A DNA stretch of 64,000 bases from Macrotrachela quadricornifera (Eukaryota > Rotifera > Eurotatoria > Philodinida > Philodinidae), in NCBI GenBank assembly GCA_022393335.1, contig JAJEKB010021387.1:878383-942382 (forward strand). Reading direction: 5' to 3'. The notes below the pieces were generated by a model. That model was given only the letters and a program-made list of their open reading frames with translations, searched no databases and was not told the DNA's origin. How positions within the stretch are numbered: the first letter of the stretch is position 1; every line of letters starts with the position of its first letter. Shown piece by piece: positions 47,129-57,890 of the stretch. A program made the position numbers and the translations under genes.

Positions 47129-47345
47129 ATGGTTGAAAATCACGAACCATTCATTGCTGTTTGGCTTGATTCAAATAATGCAATTCCTTATGATGAATCT
47201 TATCATCGAAAGGCTCAGTTAAGTTCAATAATTAATTTTAATATAAAATTCAGCGATTCCGGAGAATGTTTAGATTATGTAAAAACAATTCAAACAGAAA
47301 GTATTTTTTTATTATATCGGGCACACTTGGGAAAGATCTTGTACC
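47129..47345 (+). pseudogene. truncated 'VWLD' head domain of a bdelloid TPR/ADP-ribosyltransferase-type protein
   Basis: It begins MVENHEPFIAVWLDSNNAIP and continues LSSIINFNIKFSDSGECLDYV...IQTES. In the next frame follows FIISGTLGKDLVP: a one-base slip in the T7 run near 47302 separates the halves. I recognise this head (WLD..., LR.I.N.L..F.D...C..YI, ..SG.LG..LVP) from bdelloid proteins that continue into TPR repeats or an ART domain. None of that follows here: the sequence runs straight into a hairpin at 47345. So the gene is both frameshifted and truncated. Confidence 0.6.
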
Positions 47346-47584
47346 AACAGTTCTACTATGCATGCTATCCCGTTACTTGAGATCTCATTTTATTGGGTCG
47401 TTGTTTTTTGAAAAATTGTCAGAAAACAAATTTTTTTCAGGAACAAACTGTATAAATTACAAATTTTATTCACTTTATACATCTCTTTTGCTGAAAGAAA
47501 ATGTTTTCTGACAATTTTTCAAGAAAAACGACCCAATAAAATGAGATCTCAAGTAACGGGATAGCATGCATAGTAGAACTGTTG
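47345..47584. repeat. hairpin element with ~84-bp arms
   Basis: The left arm 47345-47428 (CAACAGTTCTACTATGCATG...) is the near-perfect reverse complement of 47502-47584, with a 73-bp AT-rich loop. The left arm begins where the VWLD-domain homology stops. The right arm repeats, inverted, a few bases of that gene (CAACAGTTCTACTATGCATG). Confidence 0.85.
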
Positions 47585-48381
47585 AATAGTGCTATTTTTT
47601 GAACCTTAACGAAAGCAGCTAAAATATTGATATTCGAGATACTCTACATGGCCACTACATAATAGAATACTTTTAAACTCGATCTCAGGGGCTACACTTA
47701 AATATGTTCCCTCGTTAGTCCTTTTATTAATCATCAAAATACAAACAATAGAAACCCAACAACTAACTGATTCCATCTTTTTCTTCGATAAAATGCTTTT
47801 GTTTTCTTTTACTAATTATATCACATACACTTCACTTTTTTATCAACATTTAACCAGTAGGATTTTCATTTTTGTTTTTCATTTAACTATTAAACTCAAT
47901 TATTCTTCCTTTTTCATTCATATTGAAATATACTATGACATTTTGAACTTATTTCAGACCTATTATCTCATATTCGGCGTAAAAACATATGGTCAACCAA
48001 TCCAAAAATTCTTCTATCAATCATAGGTCAGATAATTCATCTCTTTAATATATTTCTAACCACTATTATATTCTTAGGATTTTGACATTCCGACACTCGC
48101 ACTGCCTATTGTGATATCTATTGTTCTCTACTTTCGATTAAGATTGTAAAGTTCTCTATAGACATATGTATTTCGTTTATGATTCTTCGGAATTATTCGA
48201 ACAAATACGGCAGAGTTAAAGCCATCTGATGATTCCTTTAGCCGCGATGAAATCTGGGTCATGACGTGTTCGACTGACCCTTCTGCCTTTAATTTGCATG
48301 TCTGATATACATCTGCTTCTCAACATCTCACTGTGAAGAGCAGTTCACCATTTATTTCGAGTGAATGAAATCATAATATTG
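47585..48381. other. spacer / 3' flank of the LRR array
   Basis: No gene recognised; a 77-codon frame at 47793-48026 is hydrophobic low-complexity. G+C rises near 48230-48380. Confidence 0.4.
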
Positions 48382-49940
48382 TCAGTCAAATCGCACGTCT
48401 TGTTGTTGTAATCTCTGTTTCATTGTGTCCGAAATTCCATTTTGCGAGAAAAACGACAGCTTCTTGATTATCTGGAATAGAATGAAATGAAGATTAGAGA
48501 GATGTGAAGAGAATAAAGCTCACCTTGTTATTTAGTAGGGCATCAGCGAGATGTTGTGCTCCAGAATCTCCAATTTGATTGCTTCTGAGATCCAGTGTGG
48601 TGAGTGCCTGTAGGTATACAAGAAGATAAACATGAGAATGATGAGAAGAGATTGAGGCTTACTGTGTTATTTCGTAGGGCATCAGCGAGATGTTGTGCAC
48701 CAGCATCTCCAATTTTATTGTGATAAAGGTCCAGTGTGGTGAGTACCTGTGTATGTCGGAGAAGGTAGAGATGAGAGAGATGCGAAGAGAATAAAGCTCA
48801 CCTTGTTATTTCGTAGGGCATCAGCGAGATATTGTGCTCCAGAACCTCCAATTTGATTGCCAAAAAGGCCCAGTGTGATGAGTACCTGCGTATGTCGGAG
48901 AAGATAGTGATGAGAGAGATGCGAAGAGAATAAAGCTCACCTTGTTATTTAGTAGGGCATCAGCGAGATGTTGTGCTCCAGGATCTCCAATTGGATTGCT
49001 TCTGAGATCCAGTGTGGTGAGTGCCTGTAGGTATACAAGAAGATAGACATGGGAATGATAAGAAGAGATTGAGGCTTACTGTGTTATTTCGTAGGGCATC
49101 AGCAAGATGTTGTGCACCAACAGCTCCAATTTGATTGTGAGAAAGGTCCAGTGTGGTGAGTACCTGTGTATGTCGGAGAAGGTAGAGATGAGAGAGATGC
49201 GAAGAGAATAAAGCTCACCTTGTTATTTCGTAGGGCATCAGCGAGATATTGTGCTCCAGAATCTCCAATTTGATTGCTTCCGAGTTCCAGTGTGATGAGT
49301 ACCTGTGTGAACAAAAGAAGTTGGAGATGAGAATGAAGAGAAGGGAATGAGGCTCACCTTGTTATTTCGTAGGGCATCAGCAAGATGTTGTGCACCAACA
49401 GCTCCGATTTCATTCTTTCCGGAAGTTACAAGGCCTCCGAGATTCAGTATGGTGAGAGCCTGTATGTATACGAGAAGATAGACATAAGAAAAATGAGAAG
49501 AGAATGAGGCTCACCTTGTTATTTCGTAGGGCGTCAGCGAGAGATACGGCACCAAAAGCTTCAATATCGTTAGCTTCGAGATCCAGGATGGTGAGTGCCT
49601 GTGTACGCAGAAGAAATAAGACAGATGAGAAGAAACTGCGGCTCACCGTGTTATTTTGTAATGTATAAGCGAGATGTTCTGCGCCAAAATCTCCAATACG
49701 ATTGTTTTGAAGATTCAGTGTGGTGAGTACCTGCGTGAGCAAAAGAAATTGGAGATGAGAGAAATGAGAAGAGATTGAGGCTTACTGTGTTATTTCGTAG
49801 GGCATCAGCGAGATATTGTGCACCAACAGACCCAATTCTATTGTGTCCAAGATCCAGTGTGGAAGGTATCTGTGTGTGCCGAAGACAATATAGATGAGAA
49901 GAGAATGCGGCTCCCCGTGCTATTTCTTGGGGCATCAGTT
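48382..49940 (-). pseudogene. headless LRR exon array (10 full repeats plus remnant and last exon)
   Basis: Phase-0 exons on the minus strand are 49786-49869, 49647-49730, 49515-49598, 49358-49459 (34 residues), 49219-49302, 49080-49163, 48941-49024, 48802-48885, 48663-48746 and 48524-48607, then a terminal exon 48382-48471 (29 residues, TGA). Units read VLTTLDLxxNxIGDxGAQHLADALRNNK, the ribonuclease-inhibitor type. Exon starts are spaced 139 bp apart except where one exon is 18 nt longer and one intron shorter. Above 49869 a remnant exon (about 49917-49940) keeps ADAxRNxT, but its donor reads GG instead of GT and its 5' half is missing. No N-terminal domain follows. It is therefore a 5'-truncated gene, or the tail of one whose head lies elsewhere. 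Confidence 0.8.
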
Positions 49941-50966
49941 GAGAGTATAGCTAGTAGATTTATTTTGACAAGAGGGGGAGGAACGAAAAATTCTAGACTT
50001 TGGAAATAGTAAATATGCTATAATATTGATCAAGTTCGTTAAAATAGGCGCCTTTCTAAAATATCGGTATTAGAAATATTTTTTCGTGATGTTGTTATCT
50101 AAGGGTGGAGATTGATGTGTTGCACGCGTCACTTAGTGAGCTCTACGAAACTATGTGTCAGCTGAAGCTGATGGCATTTACTGAAGCTTAGAATTACCAA
50201 TACCTTAGCACTTCATACTTGGAGTCTGTTATTGAAACTTGTGGATGTGGAATACTCTTATGGATGTAACTCTGTTAAGAGAATTGTTCCTCCAAAGATC
50301 CATTGAATATCATATATGTGACAATTATCAGTTCCTTTGAACATATTATCGTAGCTTAACTTACGTTTTTCCATATGCAGATAACTATTCTAATCGATCA
50401 CAGTATGATGCAAATGCGAACCAGTAATGAGAAACAAAAACAGCAGTCAAACTAGTAAGTGTGGTTGAATTAGGAATTATACTTAAGAGAGACTTTGTAA
50501 GGCTATAAGCCAAGCTGGTCGGATATGTGTCTTGGATTTTGTTCCATGTTATTCAGTTTAAAAGATCAAATTGTGTATGCACAAAATCCAAAATATTAGG
50601 ATCATATGTCAATGAAATAGTAATGACCGCATAGAACTAGGACCGGAACAAGACCAGAACTATGATGAAACTTTGGGAGGACCGAGATCGAATCGGAAGT
50701 AGAACCTTGTTTTGCTTCAGACCGAAAAACCCTGGTCTCCGTATTCACAACCCTCACTTAAGAGTACCCCCCTCTTTTTTGACCAAAAAATCGATTTTTG
50801 TCTTTGCACATTCTAAAGATAGCCAATGTGTTCCTCTTTCAAATTGCGTTTGAATGAGCTCGATCTGAGCTGTCTTAGATTCTTTATTTTAATTTTAATT
50901 AACAACTATGTTTTGAAAGAGAATCGAAACTCATTGAAAATGATCCATTCAAATATGGAGCAGGAA
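49941..50966. other. intergenic, repeat-derived, no gene
   Basis: Begins where the LRR array is cut. It contains an element-like phrase with GGACCGGAACAAGACCAGAAC and GGACCGAGATCGAATCGGAA (50640-50700) and a CCCCCC/TTTTTT stretch at 50767-50780. No domain was recognised. Confidence 0.4.
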
Positions 50967-51104
50967 TTATTGCTGACTAAAGTATTTTTTTAGAACAGTT
51001 TTCATTTTTCTTGCCTTTTTTAAAGGTATTTTGAATGGATCTGATGCTGCTGCTTCTTCTTCATTATCTTTGCGTGAAATTGTTCGTTTTGACTTCGATG
51101 TCAT
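50967..51104 (-). CDS. possible short basic ORF (45 codons)
   Basis: Reads MTSKSKRTISRKDNEEEAAASD, then FKIPLKKARKMK, a charged Lys/Glu-rich peptide with NLS-like basic clusters, ending TAA at 50967. It could be the first exon of a transposase-type or nuclear protein, or chance. No partner exon was identified. Confidence 0.2.
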   Translation of the reverse strand: MTSKSKRTISRKDNEEEAAASDPFKIPLKKARKMKTVLKKYFSQQ

Positions 51105-51967
51105 TTTATATGATTTCTTTTGTTTTTAGATAAAAATATGAGTGTGTGTGGGGAGGGAGGTTGAGAATGAGCGGATCGAAAAAACATCAGTGAACGCCAT
51201 CCAACAAATGGATTGGTAGGTGGGACCAGCACAGGACCCTCGTGTCCACCGATATGACCATTCGATTCACCGTCAACAGTTACCCATAGAATCATCTAAA
51301 AGCAACTTTCAATCTGACTTTTGTGATAGAAATGTACTTCACAATATTGTTTTGCGTTTTCTCGAAAATCGGGTTTTTGAGCACAGCATGCAATCTAGTC
51401 GCTTACGACACCTCTTTAATTTCATCCGATCGAGCTGAAATTTTTACCACAGGCACTTAAAGATATCCTCCAGAGGTAAAATCAGCCATTTTTGGTTTTG
51501 ACTTCGAGATCCGGTTTTATATGAGTTTTAAGTCCAACTAAGGGTTTTGACTCCGAACCTTTACTTATTTTGCTCATAAAAAACAAGTAACGCTCGTCCA
51601 AAGACTCGCTCAGCTCTTTCTCGTAGAAATCGTGTTTCTAAACTACCGTCATGCTATTCATTTATAAAATTAAGAAAACCGAAGTCAGATTCAAGTTCCT
51701 CGACCCTGATTATCCTAGAGTCAACCATTATAGAAAAAACTGTTTTTGCCAAAAAAAGTGATCCCTTCTGTAAAAAAACGAATCCGAAAAATAATTCGAA
51801 AAACTAACATCAGATTCGAGTTCCTCGACCCCGATTACCCCTTCGGTTAAGTTGTATAGAAAATATTAATAAAATGTTTTTTTGACCTTGTACGGACATA
51901 CACGCAATCAATCAATCAATCAGACAATTTATGTTTGTAAGACTCTTCTCTACGAGAAAGAGAATAA
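51105..51967. other. repeat-derived spacer
   Basis: Recurrent phrases CAGATTCRAGTTCCTCGACCCYGATTA (about 51689 and 51810) and AATCAATCAATCAATCAGACAATTTATGTTTGTAAGACTCTT (about 51907). The latter returns on the other side of the 127-bp tandem repeat at about 52451, so the tandem block sits inside a larger duplicated repeat. Confidence 0.5.
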
Positions 51968-52344
51968 TCAGCAATGATGTTCATCACCCACCACGATGAA
52001 ATCATCATTTCGTGAAAAAACACCTATTTTCGATGAAAAATACCAAACCTCACCAATTCCTAACATCAATTGATCAATGCTGATACCATAATAATTAGCA
52101 ATGGTGTTCATCACGCACCATGATGAAATCATCATTTCGTGAAAAAACACCTATTTTTGATGAAAAATACCAAACCTCACGAATTCCTAACATCAATTGA
52201 TCAATGTTGATACCATAACAATCAGCAATGGTGTTCATCTCACACCACGATGAAACCATCATTTCGTGAAAAAACACCTATTTTCGATGAAAAATATCAA
52301 ACCTCACCAATTCCTAACATCAATTGATCAATGCTGATACCACA
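51968..52344. repeat. three tandem copies of a 127-bp unit
   Basis: Unit starts at 51971, 52098 and 52225, exactly 127 bp apart (GCAATGRTGTTCATC...). They differ at only a few positions. Because 127 is not a multiple of 3, the 60-codon minus-strand frames found in each copy are not one repeat protein. The array is bracketed by copies of AATCAATCAATCAATCA...TTTATGTTT. Confidence 0.9.
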
Positions 52345-53802
52345 TGATCACCGAACAGACTTCAGATTCGAAGTCCTCGCACCGAATTACCTCTAGAAAT
52401 GCCTTTTTCCAAAAATCGATTTTCGATGTTTTTTTGACCCTGCGGACACACAATCAATCAATCAATCAAACAAACAATTTATGTTTCTAAGACTCTTTTC
52501 TACGAGAAAGAGAAAAAGAAAGTGAGATTTTTGAAAAAGCACAATTTTACCTCTGAGAGATAGTATAAGGTATCGGGAAAAAAGATTTCAGCCTAATCGG
52601 ACAAAGTTAAAGGGGGTCGTAATGATCTACAATGGAAAAAAAGTTTTTCAGAAACTTCCCCCCAAATCTTTGAAAATTTTGTTTTTTCTCGAAAACGTAT
52701 CTCATTATTTTAAGTGCTCCATATGTAGTAAAAAATTTCAGCCCCATCGGACGAACCGTTTTCGAGATACAGATATTGTCAAAAAAGATGGGAGGGACAC
52801 CCTTAAGGAATTTACCAGAGTGGTGATAATAAAGTACCAAAACAAAAAAGTTTGAGAAGCGAAAGAAATCCGAGTATATTTTACAAAACTCAAGATCGGT
52901 AGCTTATAGGAGAGGAGATTATGAGACTATCGTTTTCCAATATGGTGTGTATACAATATTGTATTTCTCTGGGTCACAGCAACTATATGCGCTTCTCTGT
53001 AAAAAAAAGTTTTGTAATTTGAAACAAATTCGAAAAATTTTTTAGGTTTCTTGTAGTACCATTCTTTTGTAGTGTAGTAATATTAGATTTTCAACAAAGT
53101 TCTTGTATTTTTATCTAAAATTTTTTAAGACATTCGATAAATTTCTAGAAGTTTCCATGCTAAGGTATACTCTACGATTTCTCTAAAGGATATTTAGAGA
53201 TGCTAATTACTTTCTGTTTTTGAAAAGAATTTAATATTCAAGAAAATCACATGTAGCGATAAATTAAAACTCAAAAGAATCAAAATCTAGAAACGTTTTT
53301 CAAATTTCTACTCCCCACATGAGATGCTTTTGAGCTTTTAGTATTTGAATTACAATGGATTCTGATGCTGTGCAAGAATATGTAAAAAGCATAGGAAATC
53401 GGGCATTTTGTAGAGCAAGCTTTGTTTTACAAACTGGTTTATAAAAACACTTTCCTAGAATTTAATTGAGGTAGTTTTAATCAAAATACAAAAATGTATT
53501 ACATAAAATACTCTGTCCAAACGTGCTTTATGATCCTCATCAAAGATTTGTCCTTCAAGAATCAACTTCCAGCTAGAGAAAAATCCTGAATTTACGTTTA
53601 GAGAGAGCGTTATATTCTAATTTTAGTTGACTGCTTTCCATTTTCTCAGATATACTTTTAAGTGATCGAAAACTGAACAAACATTTTGTCTAAAGACTTT
53701 GGCAACAGAAGTTATTCAATTTACTGCACATGCTCCTGATACCCTAGCTGAATGACACTAAAGACACTATATTTGGATCCTCCACGCTAAAACTTCTCAT
53801 AC
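52345..53802. other. intergenic, no gene
   Basis: Repeat-like at 52345-52850, including a pair of complementary 77-codon frames at 52607-52855 that mirror each other and are not coding. AT-rich after that. Confidence 0.45.
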
Positions 53803-53945
53803 CTCAGTATTTTGCTTGATGTAGCTGGCCACAATCACCATGTCTTGATCCTTCAAATTTTTACTTGAGAGACCCCACTGTGATTTGTTCTTGTTATCAA
53901 TGAAGAATTGCTCGAGCATAGGGCTGTGATATCGAAAACGTGTGG
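53803..53945 (-). CDS. orphan exon resembling the start of an LRR series
   Basis: A 143-nt open segment lies between a TTTCAG acceptor (53946) and a GTATGA donor (53802). It reads THRFRYHSPMLEQFF, then WGLSSKNLKDQDMVIVASYIKQNTE. The second part matches the RNI-repeat register (L-x-L-x-x-x-x-L-x-D-x-D-M-x-x-V-A-x-x-I-K-x-N-T) and ends in phase 0 like the LRR exons elsewhere in the window. No LRR exon follows downstream (53.3-53.8 kb) and no upstream exon was found. Confidence 0.4.
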
Positions 53946-54145
53946 CTGAAAGTATAATATAGGAAAGAGGTGAAAATCGAACGAAAGCACAACTACATCA
54001 GACATCTGTTTAGCTTTACATCAATCTCTTACGATGTACAAAATATGGATCCTCTTGGATCCTGACAAACACAGTCAGGCATCGCAAAATCGCTGACACT
54101 TTAACATAATTCATAGAAACTTATTAATATATCGACCTGCTGAGT

Positions 54146-54415
54146 TCACCTTTCCTTTCGTATCGATAATTGGAGAACTAATCGTTCCTTTTTTGGGTCA
54201 GTTTTCTTACATCCTTCCTTTCGGATTCTTTTGCATCGTATAGGTTCCAGCAGGATTCGCTCACTCCCCGTATCAGCACCTAGTACTATTTCAATATCTG
54301 CTCTGAAGTAAAAAACTTCAACTTTCCTATTATGTTTGATCGTTTCAGGAATATTTATTCGTCTAATTTTCACGAATTCTACACTTGAACTACATAATAT
54401 GTTCACACAACGCAT
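54146..54415 (-). CDS. unassigned 89-codon frame
   Basis: Reads MRCVNILCSSSVEFVKIRRI, then ...VEVFYFRADIEIVLGADTGS and a very basic end. It directly follows the last exon of the pentapeptide gene on the same strand. I see no known domain. 'VLGADTG' loosely recalls an aspartic-protease-like D-T-G, which on its own is not evidence. Chance frame or transposon remnant are equally possible. Confidence 0.2.
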   Translation of the reverse strand: MRCVNILCSSSVEFVKIRRINIPETIKHNRKVEVFYFRADIEIVLGADTGSERILLEPIRCKRIRKEGCKKTDPKKERLVLQLSIRKER

Positions 54416-54439
54416 GTGGCATGGACAAAGAAAAAAATT

Positions 54440-55854
54440 TCAACGAAGGTAATCTGTCTTATTAGGTGTATCCGACGAAAACGATCGACTGCGTTTGACT
54501 AAATGCTATTGAAGTCACCAGAACAATAATTAAGATTACAAAATCACAACTTGTCTTTTAAATAAGTCACAGCAAAGTTAACTTACTTGTGACACCTGTT
54601 GTTTTATCATTCGACCATGTCATTCCTAACATTAAGAAAAAGAGAACCAAAGAAGTTAGTTAAGAGCAATGCGTTAACAGGGAGAGATTTAGAAAAGTTT
54701 CTAACCTTCAGGTGTCGGACTTAATTCCATATTTTGCATGTTTTTTTCACTTGCCGATATTGTTTTTATTGTACTTGATTTAGCAGTCAGTGAATATTTA
54801 TCATCTTGTGACGCTGTTTCTATCGTACTTGACACTTGTATATCTGATATAAGGAGTCTCTTACAGAGCTTTTAAAAAAGATTGTAGAATACATACCAGC
54901 TTGACCTATAGTTGATGATGTAGTTGATTTTGTGAAAGTTGTTCCAACGGACGTAGTCGTAGTTTTCGTTGTCAACTGCTGCTGCTGTTGTCTTGATAAT
55001 TTAGCTGTTGAAAGATCAACACCAATAAACTGTGCACCTTCCAAATTGGAATCGCCAAAATCTGTACCATTCAACTGTGTTCTGTTAAATTTTACACATT
55101 TTAACGTTGAACCAGTAAACTTAGCACCATTCAGATTGGATCCTTCAAATGTCACTCCACTCAAATCGACATTCGTTATCATTGCATTAACAAGTGACAC
55201 ACGATCAAGTGTAACACATTTGAAATTCAACTGATTTAATTTGCCAGTTTCACTGATCAATTGAAGACCATCAAAATTTAATTCATTCAAACGAATTATA
55301 TCAACCAACTGTTTATTTCCACATTCAGTCTGACATTGATCTCGACCAATGAGTTGTTGTTCCTTGAGAAATTGTAAAACATGTCTCTTTCGAATTATAT
55401 CTAGTTGCCGATGTATAGCTCGATAACGGGCATTAGCAAACGCCCATGGACCATCCGTACCGTTCAATTCACCATCTTTATGCAATTGATAGATGTCATC
55501 AATGAAGTTGTTGTAGAGTTGTTGTTGTTGGGATTCATCTGCAATACGTTGTTGTTTATCAGCTGCCAATTTAGCTGCTTTGATTTGTTGATCAGTTGTC
55601 ACAGCTGTATAGATACCAATTGCAATTGGAATCGTTGTTGCAGTGAGTATTGTAAGTAAATCTTTGAATGTTAGATGAAAATAATTATTTTTCGATGCGT
55701 TTTTGTTGGCTGTCGTACTTCGAACAGCAGCGATACTATTCATTGGTTCGACCCGATTCATTATTATCTGTGTATGTATTTCAACAAGAATTGTATCAAT
55801 ATTGTGTGAATAAAAAATAAAACAAAGCTCTTTTATATCTCTCTTAATAGCCAA
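54440..55854 (-). CDS. second membrane-anchored pentapeptide-repeat protein, four exons
   Basis: Exons are 54897-55854, 54706-54843, 54587-54625 and 54440-54498, all phase 1 with short introns (53, 80 and 88 nt), ending in TGA. The product is 397 residues from the ATG at 55854, or 366 from the one at 55761 (MNRVEPMNS), which I favour because it starts closer to the usual N-terminal layout. A transmembrane helix (LLTILTATTIPIAIGIYTAV) is followed by a Gln/Ala-rich coiled coil (KAAKLAADKQQRIADESQQQ). A helical linker leads to about 15 pentapeptides (VDLSGVTFEGSNLNGAKFTG style), and a Thr/Ser-rich, probably disordered tail fills exons 2-4. The layout is shared with 25242-27488, but the beta-helix is much shorter. 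Likely a membrane-tethered binding scaffold; no enzymatic residues seen. Confidence 0.8.
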
Positions 55855-57189
55855 AAGTTGACAGAAAATTCTAACATATATTATGACATGTTCTATAAAT
55901 AAATAGAAAAATCATTTCTCACTATTTTCGATACGTGTTTATAACAATGTTTCTAATCTTTATCTAATAGTAATTTGATATTTTATAAAAAAAAAAACGT
56001 CATTTATGATTTTGTTGTGATCAAATTAGGCGATTCTTATGAAAAAAGCATAATTGAAAGTAATACCTGGTAGTCTATCATTCGAAAATAAACTGTATTG
56101 GCGTTAAGAGAATTTTTGAAAAAACAGTAAGATTTTGTGAAATACTCATTTTGGACTTATTCAATAGTGAAGGTGAAGGTGAAGTTCTTCTCATCCAAAC
56201 TTTACTACAGTCAATAAAAATTGTCAGGAATTGTACATCTCATTTTTGAAATACTCGGACTATAGCTGGAGTAGAAATTGAAATAGATTACACTAGACAA
56301 AAAAATGCCTCTAGCCAAACGAATTCTCTGGAGTTTCGTAATATATCGTGTAATAGAATCGAAATTTCCTCCTATGATAAGTAATGAACGTGCACTATCT
56401 CTTGCATGGATTTATTGGAAATGAACTCACCAAACTACAAATCGCAAAAGAGTTTATTATTTGTTAAAGCCTTGGACAAAGTTCATATTCCATACGAAGA
56501 TCATATATTTAAACATAGTCGCCATAGATCTGGACTCACTCACGATGAACCCAAAGAACGTGTTTGGTAGATGATTGGCCAAAATGGAGTTCATTTCGTG
56601 TAAATAAAACTATTTACTTGTTGTTAAAATGACTTAATCAAATCTTTTTCTTTTTTATTAGAATAGAAAGTTCATGACTACAGACAAAGTCTTAACTGTT
56701 AGGATTACTATTATTTAACTTAATCTTTTTATGATTAATTTCGATTTCATTCTTCTGAATCTGTGTTTTTCCAAGTCATATAGCTACTATTTCATATTCT
56801 ATAAAACATGTTGAATTAATTGTATTATTAGCAAATCATATAATCACATCTTCGGGGAGTTTGGCGTATCTATTACCAAGCTGAGTTGTCACTCAATATT
56901 AACATCGCAGAAGAATTATTTTTATTTTGTCTACCTGACTTATTGGAATATGTAAATGTTTATGTTTAACACGACATAAAATAATCGAATAAATATTTTC
57001 TGTCACGTCTTTTATTACTTGAAAAATGTCCTAGGTGTATTCATTGAGAATAATTGGAAACCCAAGTGGAATGTTCTCTTGAAATATTCCTATAGCAGCA
57101 GAACGAAAAGAATACAATAATAACATCTGTAGGAAGAGAACAGAAAGAAAAGATAAATAGTTAATGCCTCTACATCATATCTCTCCACC
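55855..57189. other. intergenic, no gene seen
   Basis: The 5' flank of the second pentapeptide gene. A short GTGAAGGTGAAGGTGAAG run lies near 56170. Nothing was recognised. Confidence 0.4.
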
Positions 57190-57890
57190 TTAAATTTCTT
57201 CAATATAACGACGTACTGATTTCCGAACTCTTGTTGAACGTCGTATTAATGGCGAATCTTGGCCAGTTTGAGAAGATGCTGTTGTAGCCATTGGTGTAGA
57301 TGTTGGTGTAAATATTGATGAATTAGTGTCTTGTTCAAGTTCAGTTGTATTAGACTGGAAGACATCATTAAATAAAATGATGGTATACTTTTTTTCGTCG
57401 TTATCTATCGATTGTCTCAATTTGATTTGATTACCAACTTTGACTAACCATAACCGAGCATCCTTATCGTTGCAGTAGTAAACCGGCTTGCTATTTAACT
57501 TTGACTGATGATGATTTAAAATCTCCAACAAACACATTATCACCTTCATTAAGATAACGTTCTTTTATTTTTGCGATCAAAATTTGATTGATAACGAGCA
57601 CGAGCTGTACTTGTTGCTTCCACATAATTTGGTCTTAGGAAATTAAGTACAGTCCTTAACGGACGTTGTAGAAACAGCTCTGTTCGTGTTGAACCTGTAG
57701 TTGCCTATGAAGTTGTTCTATAGTTAAATAAGAATTTGATTAATGTATTGGTTACATTATATCCATCATGAACAATCTCGGTAGATACAGACTTTACCGT
57801 CTCCACATACCTTTCAGCCTGATCATTTGATAATCTTTTTGTAACATCAACAAAAAGCAAGGAAGAAAATATTGAGATGTAAATAAGCAT
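57190..57890 (-). pseudogene. Ty3/gypsy-type retrotransposon integrase, C-terminal relic
   Basis: The minus strand around 57705-57840 reads DQAERYVETVKS, then LIKFLFNYRTTS. This is the region after the integrase core (compare 'AERxVQTxK' and 'FLxxYRxTP' of gypsy elements). It continues LRTVLNFLRPNYVEAT and a segment with FDRKNK and GDNVFVGDF, in shifting frames. The last piece (57190-57549) ends with SPLIRRSTRVRKSVRRYIEEI, a usual end of pol. At least two frameshifts and several stops are present. Neither LTRs nor the reverse transcriptase were found. A dead fragment. Confidence 0.75.

Noticed and set aside
51968..52277. Repeated 60-codon frames that look like a repeat protein, or a possible CRISPR-like array
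   Set aside because: The unit is 127 bp, not a multiple of three, with no distinct repeat/spacer partition; it is a plain tandem repeat.
52607..52855. Two 77-codon frames on opposite strands
   Set aside because: They mirror each other over the same repeat-derived sequence, and neither has a domain.
54146..54415. Retroviral-type aspartic protease suggested by a DTG-like triplet
   Set aside because: Only the triplet matches; the hydrophobic flanking pattern and the rest of the fold are missing.
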